16,593 nucleotides of DNA, from positions 1 through 16,593 of the forward strand of contig BNYG01000042.1 in assembly GCA_026000155.1 (NCBI GenBank), read 5' to 3'. A model generated the notes under the pieces. That model did no database searches. It saw nothing but the letters and a program-made list of their open reading frames with translations, and had not been told where the DNA came from. Both the position numbers and the translations under genes were made by a program. This document shows, in pieces, positions 8,271-14,457 of the stretch; the first letter of the stretch is position 1; every line of letters begins with the position of its first letter. This stretch comes from Bacteroidia bacterium. Lineage in GTDB: Bacteria > Bacteroidota > Bacteroidia > Bacteroidales > Azobacteroidaceae.

Positions 8271-8291
8271 AGTGTGAACTTTACTAATTAA

Positions 8292-8314
8292 GTTTATAAA
8301 ATAAACTACTTTAT
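8292..8314. promoter_or_regulatory. Operator copy 2 in front of the TonB-dependent receptor
   Basis: A 23-bp motif nearly identical to 7258-7280. Here the dyad is perfect: GTTTAT-AAA-ATAAAC, followed by TACTTTAT. It ends only 10 bp before the receptor ATG at 8324. A weak -7-like TATATTAA overlaps its end. This proximity suggests that binding represses either transcription start or the first codons. Confidence 0.65.
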
Positions 8315-8323
8315 ATTAATATA

Positions 8324-10276
8324 ATGAAAACTTTCTATTACAAACAAGGATTGATTTTTGCTTTTGCCTGTCTGAATGTGGGATTGAAAGCGCAAGAGCA
8401 AGTACCGGCAACTCCGCCGGACAGCCTGAAAAAATTACCGGCTGTGATTGTAACCGGTCCGAAATACGGGCGGTTCAGCGATTATTCGGCGCAGACTTTG
8501 CAAATGTCCACTTTTGATATTGTCACCAATCCGGCAGCGATGGCGGATATTATCGGGAATATGCGCGTATTGCCGGGCGTACAAAGCAACGACAACGACG
8601 GACGGCTGATTATCCAAGGGGGCGGTACCGGTGAATCGCAAATTTATATCAACGACCTGATTGTCGCCAACCCTTATACGCTTACTTCTAAAAATAACGG
8701 TGTACGTACCCGCTTCAATTCCGATTTGTTTGAAGGGATTGTGCTGCAATCAGGCGGGTTTAATGCCGAATTCGGGCAGGCTTTATCGGGGATTGTCAAC
8801 CTCAACACTAAGGAAAGGGAAATGATGCAAGCCAAAACCGATATGGCCGTTTCGTCCGTTTACGCCGGCGTCACGCATATCGACAAAAAGCCTTCGTATG
8901 CCTATTCAACAAGTTTGGATTATTCCAACCTGACGCCTTACAGCAAATTATTTCCTGACCAATACCATTGGCAGAAGCATTATAAACAACTTTCATTCGA
9001 TTTTTTCCTGACCAAAGCGTTTTCTTCCCGTACCAAAATGACCGCCCAAATCCATGCAAGTACTGCCGGAGGTGATTACCTGTACGAAACAGTGGATAGC
9101 GTGAGCATGGAGAACGATTTGAAGCAAAACTATCTGTATGCTCAACTGAATTTATATCATACGTTCAACAACCGGTTTTCGCTGTCCGTTGCCGGAAATA
9201 TCGTGATTGACCAATTTTCCGGAACCGGTGTCGAGTATCAAAATGATAAAATCAATACACGGAACAGTTGGAATCACAACAAGATTAATTTGCAATACCG
9301 GGCCGGAAGATTGACCAACCGGACGGGTATGGAATTGATACTCAATCCGTATCATGAAACATATACTTTCGGAAAAGAATATACCACTTCGGTTAACAAT
9401 AATTTAGCAAGTATTTATAACGATACGAAATTATTCCTGAGCAATAATTTGACAGCGAGCATCGGCATCCGGGGCGAATATTCCAATTACTTGAACCGCT
9501 TTAATTTAGCTCCCCGTCTGTATCTCGGTTACCGCTTGAACCGCCACAATATTATTTCCGCTTCCGCCGGCGAATACTTTCAATTGCCGGCTATGGAATA
9601 TTTGAAACGGGCGAATACGATGGATTTTACGTCCGTCAACAAGGCGACTGTTTCGTACGGTTACGTGAAGAAAAGCAGTAAATTTCAATGGGATGCGTAT
9701 TACAAGAAATATGCGAATGCAATTACTTACAAACAAGTTGACCGGCAAGTGATTGATATTGAGAATACAGGCAAAGGACAGGGCTGGGGAACGGATGTGT
9801 TCCTGAAAAACAATTTCAAAAATCTGGAATATTGGTTCAGTTATTCCTTTAATCATACCAAAAAGCAGTACGATTGGTTTCCGGAAGCGGTGACGCCGGA
9901 TTATGTGTCCCGGCATTCGCTCAACGCCACTTTGAAATACTGGATTGCTCCCATGAAATCGTTGGTGAGCGCCAATTACACGATTGCATCCGGCACTCCG
10001 TATTACAAAAATTCGTATCCGTATAATGAATTGGGAACAACTCCGCTCCGCAATCGTTTGGATATTTCCTGGTCGTATCTGCCTCGTCCTTGGGTGATTA
10101 TCCATTTCGGTTGCCAAAACGTATTGGGATATAAAAACATTTACGGATATGAATATTCGGAAATTCATCCGGAAGTAAGACAGGAAATCCGCAATCCACA
10201 AACCCGGTTTTTATTTTTAGGCGTATTTATCACTTTCAGTCACAATAAAAAATTAAATCAATTAAAAAATTTATGA
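8324..10276 (+). CDS. TonB-dependent outer-membrane receptor
   Basis: A 650-residue receptor. The signal peptide (about residues 1-24, MKTFYYKQGLIFAFACLNVG then LKAQ) is followed by a short linker and a TonB-box-like stretch KLPAVIVTG (37-45). The plug domain runs to about residue 165 and contains MRVLPGVQSNDNDGRLIIQG, IYINDLIVANPY, LFEGIVLQSGGFNAEFGQAL and SGIVNLNTKE. The rest is a 22-strand-type barrel rich in alternating aromatic residues, ending LGVFITF plus a short tail. The N-terminal carboxypeptidase-like domain of SusC proteins is absent and no SusD gene follows, so this is a classical siderophore/metal/cofactor-type receptor rather than a glycan SusC. The substrate is unknown. Its stop overlaps the DUF2141 gene start (ATGA). 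Confidence 0.88.
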   Translation: MKTFYYKQGLIFAFACLNVGLKAQEQVPATPPDSLKKLPAVIVTGPKYGRFSDYSAQTLQMSTFDIVTNPAAMADIIGNMRVLPGVQSNDNDGRLIIQGGGTGESQIYINDLIVANPYTLTSKNNGVRTRFNSDLFEGIVLQSGGFNAEFGQALSGIVNLNTKEREMMQAKTDMAVSSVYAGVTHIDKKPSYAYSTSLDYSNLTPYSKLFPDQYHWQKHYKQLSFDFFLTKAFSSRTKMTAQIHASTAGGDYLYETVDSVSMENDLKQNYLYAQLNLYHTFNNRFSLSVAGNIVIDQFSGTGVEYQNDKINTRNSWNHNKINLQYRAGRLTNRTGMELILNPYHETYTFGKEYTTSVNNNLASIYNDTKLFLSNNLTASIGIRGEYSNYLNRFNLAPRLYLGYRLNRHNIISASAGEYFQLPAMEYLKRANTMDFTSVNKATVSYGYVKKSSKFQWDAYYKKYANAITYKQVDRQVIDIENTGKGQGWGTDVFLKNNFKNLEYWFSYSFNHTKKQYDWFPEAVTPDYVSRHSLNATLKYWIAPMKSLVSANYTIASGTPYYKNSYPYNELGTTPLRNRLDISWSYLPRPWVIIHFGCQNVLGYKNIYGYEYSEIHPEVRQEIRNPQTRFLFLGVFITFSHNKKLNQLKNL

Positions 10277-10674
10277 AGACAAAATTATTCTTTCTGATGA
10301 TGCTTGCAGCAAGTGCTCTCAGCGCACAAAACAAACTGACTATTGTAGTTAGCGGAATTGAAGAAGTAGAAGGTCACTTGATTGTCGGGCTTTACGACAA
10401 AGAAAATTTCCAGAAAAAACCAATCAACGGACAATATGTAAAGGTAGATAAGGAAACCATGACCATCGTATTGGAAGACATTCTGCCGGGCGAATATGCA
10501 GTGTCGTTGTTTCAGGACGAAAACGACAATCAAAAATTGGATACAGGTTTTCTGGGTATTCCTACCGAGAAATATGGGTTCAGTAATAATGCCAAAGGGC
10601 AGTTTGGGCCGCCTTCGTATGAGGATTGTAAGTTTATTGTGGATGGGGATACGGTGATTTATATAAATTTTTGA
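10273..10674 (+). CDS. DUF2141 domain protein, exported
   Basis: A 133-residue periplasmic or surface protein with a signal peptide (MKTKLFFLMMLAASALSAQ). The mature part matches the DUF2141 pattern: LTIVVSGIEEVEGHLIVGLY near the start, LEDILPGEYAVSLFQDENDN in the middle, and DTGFLGIPTEKYGFSNNAKG then FGPPSYEDCKF near the end. The fold is expected to be a small beta-sandwich. Function is unknown. The ATGA overlap with the receptor gene shows that the two are translationally coupled, so DUF2141 probably assists the receptor at the outer membrane. Confidence 0.85.
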   Translation: MKTKLFFLMMLAASALSAQNKLTIVVSGIEEVEGHLIVGLYDKENFQKKPINGQYVKVDKETMTIVLEDILPGEYAVSLFQDENDNQKLDTGFLGIPTEKYGFSNNAKGQFGPPSYEDCKFIVDGDTVIYINF

Positions 10675-10698
10675 AATAGGATGGGTTGTTGAGTGTTA

Positions 10699-11013
10699 TT
10701 ATCCTAAACTGATATTCACACTCGACAACTCCACTTGTAATTTGACTTTTGCTTTTAATGCCGTAAATACTTTCATCAATGTATCGACCGTTACATTACC
10801 GGCACTACTTTCTAATCGTGAAATTTGAGCTTTCTGAACACCAATAAGTTGCCCGAGTTCTTCTTGCGTTAATTTTCGTTCTTGCCTGGTTTGTTTAATT
10901 GCCTTTCCAATCAAATCCATTTGCAATTCATATTCAAATTTGTCTCTTTCAGAAGTTCCTATTTTTCCTAAAAGTTCATCTTGAACTTCGTCCAATGTAT
11001 ATGTTTTCATCAT
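10699..11013 (-). CDS. higA: HigA-like XRE antitoxin (toxin partner broken)
   Basis: A 104-residue antitoxin. An N-terminal arm (TYTLDEVQDELLGKIGTSER) precedes a Cro/C1-type helix-turn-helix at about residues 35-85, with LTQEELGQLIGVQKAQISRL as the recognition region, and a short tail. Its ATG overlaps by one base the TAA (11013-11015) of a HigB-type toxin remnant. This is the toxin-first order of higBA modules. The reading frame looks intact, and so do the upstream promoter and dyad, so the protein may still repress its locus or cross-neutralise a related toxin elsewhere. Confidence 0.8.
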   Translation of the reverse strand: MMKTYTLDEVQDELLGKIGTSERDKFEYELQMDLIGKAIKQTRQERKLTQEELGQLIGVQKAQISRLESSAGNVTVDTLMKVFTALKAKVKLQVELSSVNISLG

Positions 11014-11262
11014 TATTTACTTTTATTTTTGTCATTAAAATACTGTTCTCTTATCCGCTCTGCTTTCGCAATTTCATTATCAGGAACCTTACTCCTCTTT
11101 TTTATAAAGCCATGAGTAGAGATTACAAAAAAGTTCAGGGTCATGTTCCTGCTGTGCTTTACGAATGTTATAAATTATTTTTTCGTAATGTTTCTTCTCT
11201 ATACCTTTCAAAAAATCAAAGGCTTCGTCTAAAAATACTATTTCAAATAAATTTTTCATCAT
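11013..11262 (-). pseudogene. higB: HigB/Gp49-like toxin with out-of-frame internal deletion
   Basis: Two parts of a RelE/ParE-superfamily toxin (phage Gp49-like) are readable in different frames. From the ATG at 11262 (or 11259), the N-terminal half reads MKNLFEIVFLDEAFDFLKGI and continues through NIRKAQQEHDPELF. That frame then runs into a stop after the residues SWLYKKEE. Shifting frame at the T-run (rc of 11127-11133) gives a perfect C-terminal half, FFVISTHGFIKKRSKVPDNE followed by IAKAERIREQYF, ending in a TAA that overlaps the higA start. The roughly 30 central residues carrying the catalytic core are missing from a protein normally about 110 long. The toxin is therefore dead unless frameshifting occurs, and even then it lacks its core. 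Confidence 0.85.
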
Positions 11263-11279
11263 GGCTTTTATTCTTGGAA

Positions 11280-11287
11280 CAAAGGTA
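11280..11287 (-). promoter_or_regulatory. -7 element (TACCTTTG) of the higB-higA locus
   Basis: The minus strand reads TACCTTTG, an exact TAnnTTTG match, 18-25 bp before the higB ATG. It lies immediately beside the dyad operator at 11290-11319. Confidence 0.6.
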
Positions 11288-11289
11288 AT

Positions 11290-11319
11290 GAAAAAGTTTC
11301 ATTATAACGAAACTTTTTC
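11290..11319. promoter_or_regulatory. 30-bp dyad operator of the higBA locus
   Basis: GAAAAAGTTTC (11290-11300) and its exact complement GAAACTTTTTC (11309-11319) flank a centre ATTATAAC that itself contains the palindrome TTATAA. Only one base pair of the 30 breaks symmetry. It covers the -10 to -40 region of the higB promoter, as expected for HigA autorepression. Binding is inferred. Confidence 0.65.
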
Positions 11320-11549
11320 GTAATTTTTTTAATTCGCCTAATTTTACTTTTTGTTTAATGGGGGTACGGAGATTTATATTACATTGTAAATGAATGGTTT
11401 GCTAAATTCCTCAAGGGGGTTTTTATCGCGGAGCGATTCCATTATTGTAGCAGATAAATCATAACACGCACCCCAACCGCGAAGCGGTTGCATTATAATC
11501 CTGAAACCGCTCCGCGGTAGGGTGGTCGTTCATTTTGGTCAGCCCCAAT
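11320..11549. repeat. Gene-free stretch with three small REP-type hairpins
   Basis: No gene is visible in this 230-bp stretch. It contains three compact hairpins with 3-nt loops: ATCGC-gga-GCGAT (11425-11437), CAACCGC-gaa-GCGGTTG (11474-11490) and ACCGC-tcc-GCGGT (11506-11518). The first two are each followed by a similar spacer (TTCCATTAT and TTGCATTAT), so they look like diverged copies of one unit. Such clusters resemble REP/BIME elements mobilised by REP-associated tyrosine transposases of the IS200 type. No transposase is present here. Confidence 0.55.
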
Positions 11550-12500
11550 TTATTTTACTCTTTTAAAAGTAACCCTATTCGACAACATCAATTTATCTGC
11601 ATTGAGTTCCAAAATTTTTACAGGCTCGTTTTTCAAAAAACCTTTTTTCATTGTTCCTGAAAGAATATCAAGGAATGAGGCTGGGGTTTCTTTTTCCAAT
11701 GCTGTTGCTGTATCTGTAAAAATCGGGGTTAATTTGAAAGTTGCCATAATGTAATTAAAAACAATTGCATCCTCAAGGATGTCGTATGTACCGGCTAATT
11801 CAAATTTATACTTCAGTTTCAATGCACTATTGTCAAGAAGAGTATATGAAATTGTACGCTCGGTGGCATATCCGCCATCTGCCGTATAAGCACTATACCA
11901 TTCTGTTGAGGTAAATACATTCTCGGTTTGATCAGTTGTTACAGTATAATACGTTCCGGCAAGTTGTTGTTTGGTGAATGTAGCGGAAACATCTGTATTT
12001 TCTGTAAAATCGCCAAAATCAAATCCTTGTAAGTATGCTATTTTCCAAATGCCGTTTTCTTTCACAACTCTAACTTTGGAGGGATTATCCTTACTCCAGT
12101 TTGGGTCTTCCCAAGTCCAAGTTAAAGTGGCTTTTTGACTGTCGATATTCAAAAATGTGATTTCTATTTTATTATCATCCGGTCTATCTTGACAATTACA
12201 CCAAGGGTCATAATCATCAAAATATCCTAAATCGCCAACCATCCATTCTTCACCGTCTCGTATGTTTTTGTCGGCGCTCAAAACAGCCTTATCAATATTA
12301 TTGATAAATTCGGAGGAAAACAAATTGCTCTTTTTAAGTTCATTCATATTTTCCTTGTGCTCATCAAGGTCAAATCCTATATAGCGTGTCTCTGCTTTGT
12401 TGGCAATAGGGGAGGGAAATACAGCGAAATGAACACCGCGTGGCACTACTCTTCTTACTAACTTTAGAATTTCTGCCTTATCATTTTTTATTAAAAACAT
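11550..12500 (-). CDS. DUF3828-like protein with atypical N-terminus
   Basis: A 316-residue protein, function unknown. Residues about 42-165 resemble DUF3828: LKKSNLFSSEFINN, GEEWMVGDLGYFDDYDPWCN, CQDRPDDNKIEI and VRVVKENGIWKIAYL. The remaining 150 residues form a beta-rich, lipocalin-like region (AGTYYTVTTD, TISYTLLDNSALKLKYKFEL, AGTYDILEDAIVFNY) ending KLMLSNRVTFKRVK. Relatives are normally exported lipoproteins. This one lacks any signal peptide or lipobox, and its first 38 residues (MFLIKNDKAEILKLVRRVVP and on) look unlike the family. The start codon lies inside a hairpin. Either the N-terminus was replaced by a rearrangement or the gene is no longer functional. A -7 TAACTTTG (rc 12541-12548) and a -33 TTTG (rc 12567-12570) sit upstream. 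Confidence 0.5.
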   Translation of the reverse strand: MFLIKNDKAEILKLVRRVVPRGVHFAVFPSPIANKAETRYIGFDLDEHKENMNELKKSNLFSSEFINNIDKAVLSADKNIRDGEEWMVGDLGYFDDYDPWCNCQDRPDDNKIEITFLNIDSQKATLTWTWEDPNWSKDNPSKVRVVKENGIWKIAYLQGFDFGDFTENTDVSATFTKQQLAGTYYTVTTDQTENVFTSTEWYSAYTADGGYATERTISYTLLDNSALKLKYKFELAGTYDILEDAIVFNYIMATFKLTPIFTDTATALEKETPASFLDILSGTMKKGFLKNEPVKILELNADKLMLSNRVTFKRVK

Positions 12501-12527
12501 TCCATTTCTAATGGAAATGGAATGTTT
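12495..12527. repeat. 14-bp-arm inverted repeat over the start of the DUF3828-like gene
   Basis: AAACATTCCATTTC (12495-12508) and its exact complement (12514-12527) flank a 5-nt loop. On the minus strand the stem is followed by TTTTTAAT, so it has the shape of an intrinsic terminator. It falls in the predicted 5' leader of the DUF3828-like gene and swallows its ATG (12498-12500). It could attenuate or block expression, or be an inserted palindromic element. Confidence 0.6.
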
Positions 12528-12540
12528 GTTATAATTGCTA

Positions 12541-12570
12541 CAAAGTTAACAAAAGTTATTTATTACCAAA
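12541..12570 (-). promoter_or_regulatory. Promoter for the DUF3828-like gene
   Basis: On the minus strand, -33 TTTG (rc of 12567-12570) and -7 TAACTTTG (rc of 12541-12548) are separated by 18 bp. Transcription would start near 12534 and enter the hairpin at 12527-12495 straight away. Confidence 0.5.
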
Positions 12571-12677
12571 ACAATTTTATGCGTTAAAAGTGTATCGGGA
12601 ATACAATGTAGGAAATCCGCAATCCCTAAAATGACAATAATTTTACATACAAGCAGTTAAATTTGGATAAAAATATT

Positions 12678-12685
12678 TACCTTTG
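12678..12685 (+). promoter_or_regulatory. -7 element (TACCTTTG) for the small antitoxin-like gene
   Basis: TACCTTTG is an exact TAnnTTTG match about 40 bp before the ATG at 12724. It is bracketed by a short dyad, TTTAC (12676-12680) and GTAAA (12689-12693), which could be an operator. No -33 TTTG is found at the right spacing. Confidence 0.5.
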
Positions 12686-12723
12686 CCAGTAAACAATTTA
12701 GTATGAATAATTAATATTTTGTC

Positions 12724-12984
12724 ATGAAACATTTAAATGCAGAAAGCATTTACCACGAAATAGTGCTTTTATCTGATACAGATAGGGATAAATTATACAA
12801 TCGCATGCGAAACGATTTCTACAAAGATACTGAAATTGTGGCTTATACTTCTGCGGGAGATGCACTTACACGTGAACAATACAAACAACGGATAAACACC
12901 GGTATTGAACAATGCAAGCAGGGGGAAAGTATAAGTTTGGAGGTATTAAGCAAAGAATTAGGTTACGAATATGCAGACTTATAA
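12724..12984 (+). CDS. Small antitoxin-like protein (orphan)
   Basis: An 86-residue cytosolic protein with no signal peptide or membrane segment. The N-terminal half (AESIYHEIVLLSDTDRDKLY then NRMRNDFYKD) is helical. The C-terminal half (DALTREQYKQRINTGIEQCK, then QGESISLEVLSKEL) looks like the toxin-wrapping helices of antitoxins found in front of RelE/ParE toxins. The strongest argument is context: an ATG at 12971 overlaps the gene end and begins MQTYKV, a plausible toxin N-terminus, but it stops after 17 codons. It has its own Bacteroidota promoter. No precise family is recognised, so the antitoxin call is inferred. Confidence 0.5.
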   Translation: MKHLNAESIYHEIVLLSDTDRDKLYNRMRNDFYKDTEIVAYTSAGDALTREQYKQRINTGIEQCKQGESISLEVLSKELGYEYADL

Positions 12985-13024
12985 AGTAGGAGAATGGGTT
13001 GCTATAAATTTTATCGACCAATAG
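12971..13024 (+). pseudogene. 17-codon stub, probable truncated toxin
   Basis: The frame reads MQTYKVGEWVAINFIDQ then TAG. It overlaps the antitoxin-like gene by 14 bp, as a coupled toxin gene would. RelE/ParE toxins of Bacteroidota often begin M-x-x-YKV. After that the similarity stops, and the TPM gene end begins 4 bp past the stub's stop. A deletion that removed the toxin body is the likely history. With so few residues this remains tentative. Confidence 0.35.
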
Positions 13025-13027
13025 AAT

Positions 13028-14440
13028 TCACCACCTGCTGCTACTACCGCCGCCGCCTGACCTTCCGCCACCAAAGCTGCCACCGGAACGACCGCTGCTC
13101 CTGCCGGAATGACTGCCGCTTCCGCCGGAACTGCTTGTTACACGTGGCAGTACTTTATCCTTTATTTGCGTATGATTGCAAAATTTACAAACACAGGTTT
13201 CTTTTGCCAACCCACTACTCGTAGAACTCGCGGAAATAACTGTTTTTGAATGAGTCACATAAAACGCTTTAGTCTGACATTCGGGGCATTTTTTGTATTT
13301 ATCGGATGGGGTATCATATTTATGTACCACCGTTTGTTGACACTGATCACAATAAAAAACAGCTATATAAACAGACTTCAAGTCGTCCTCCAAGGCATCT
13401 GAAGGCGTAAGGTATTGATTGTCCTCTTTTTCGGATAAACACCGCATCATGGCGCCGCAATGAGGGCAGGGGAACGGTTGTTGCCTGAATCTCTTTCCCC
13501 ACACTTTTTTGCATACATATCCGGGTAGGAGCAAAAGCAAGCTGCCGCAGAAAATCAGCCCAAGAAAAAGATAGTTAATATCCGCGAAACCCGCAAAGAG
13601 CATATACAAACCCGGTATCGGGAAAAGTATTGAAACGGTAGCTGTCAGGCAGCCAAGACCCGTTTTTTGCCGTTTTTTAGAGGACATAAATGCTTCGTAG
13701 CGTTTTTGATTATTGGAAAAATTCGTATCTTTTTTGATGTCGCTTGCTATACTTCGTTCCGAAAAAAGGAAAATAAACAGCGTAAGAGCGTAAAATATTC
13801 CTATGACAATCAGCATTGTATGCCAATTGATAGGAAGGAGGTCGTCTGCACCCGTATTGTTTTCAAAATATCCCTCCGCCGATTCTTCGATTTCGCCGTC
13901 CTCCATCGGTTCTTCGTGAATGTAGGAGACGACTTGTCTCACACCGGTTACTATTCCGGCATCGTAATCGCCGTTTTGAAACTCGGGAACCATCGTTTGC
14001 CGTTGTATGCGATTGCATATCACATCGGGCAAGACGCCTTCCAGTCCGTAACCCACCTCAAAACGCACCTCTCGCCGGTCGAGCACAAACAAAATCAGCA
14101 AACCGTTGTCCAACCCTTTTTTGCCGATGCCCCACGCTTCAAACAGATGCACAGCAAAATTCTCAATAGTTTCATTACCAATGGAACTGAGCATTACAAC
14201 GGCGACTTCGGCTTGAGTATCCGCTTCGAGCGACTGCAACATGCCGTTGATCTGCGAAACGGCGGGCGCACTCAAAATGCTGTCGGGGTTGCTGACAAAG
14301 TTGGTTGCATCCGCTCTTTTGGGATTCGGAACCGTTTTTACCGTATATTCCTGTGATTTTTCGGGATTACTGCTTTGGCCACATCCGGCGAGTGTCAGCA
14401 GACTCGCGGCGGATAATAGTAAAATTTGTATCGTTTTCAT
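13028..14440 (-). CDS. TPM-domain lipoprotein with zinc ribbons
   Basis: A 470-residue membrane protein. A lipoprotein signal peptide ends LTLAGC with the lipid-bearing C20. A TPM domain (PF04536, about residues 50-175) contains the NPDSILS segment, AEVAVVMLSSIGNETIENFA, HLFEAWGIGKKGLDNGLLIL and the VGYGLEGVLPDV motif. TM helices lie near 202-226, 262-284 and 288-310. Beyond them are two zinc-ribbon-like pairs, CPHC (325-328)/CDQC (364-367) and CPEC (385-388)/CKFC (418-421), and a Gly/Ser/Arg-rich tail ending SSSRW. TPM proteins in other bacteria are linked to envelope or photosystem maintenance; the role of this one is unknown. The start is 17 bp after the hipA stop, so it may be transcribed from the hipBA promoter. 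Confidence 0.8.
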   Translation of the reverse strand: MKTIQILLLSAASLLTLAGCGQSSNPEKSQEYTVKTVPNPKRADATNFVSNPDSILSAPAVSQINGMLQSLEADTQAEVAVVMLSSIGNETIENFAVHLFEAWGIGKKGLDNGLLILFVLDRREVRFEVGYGLEGVLPDVICNRIQRQTMVPEFQNGDYDAGIVTGVRQVVSYIHEEPMEDGEIEESAEGYFENNTGADDLLPINWHTMLIVIGIFYALTLFIFLFSERSIASDIKKDTNFSNNQKRYEAFMSSKKRQKTGLGCLTATVSILFPIPGLYMLFAGFADINYLFLGLIFCGSLLLLLPGYVCKKVWGKRFRQQPFPCPHCGAMMRCLSEKEDNQYLTPSDALEDDLKSVYIAVFYCDQCQQTVVHKYDTPSDKYKKCPECQTKAFYVTHSKTVISASSTSSGLAKETCVCKFCNHTQIKDKVLPRVTSSSGGSGSHSGRSSGRSGGSFGGGRSGGGGSSSRW

Positions 14441-14457
14441 TGCTTGTAATTTTCTAT

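Noticed and set aside
9506..10201. 231-codon open frame on the minus strand inside the TonB receptor
   Set aside because: It is a shadow of a clear receptor coding sequence, with low-complexity content typical of antisense frames.
10685..10729. Imperfect inverted repeat (11 of 12) at the DUF2141/higA junction as a bidirectional terminator
   Set aside because: The loop is 21 nt, one arm is within higA coding sequence and there is no T-run, so the support is too weak.
10899..11288. 129-codon plus-strand frame opposite higB/higA
   Set aside because: The opposite strand explains the sequence better, as HigA plus a broken HigB with diagnostic motifs.
11425..11518. CRISPR array
   Set aside because: Units are short, unequal hairpins with irregular spacing, and no cas genes are present.
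13667..14356. 229-codon open frame on the plus strand inside the TPM gene
   Set aside because: It is antisense to a gene with a lipobox, TPM motifs and zinc ribbons.
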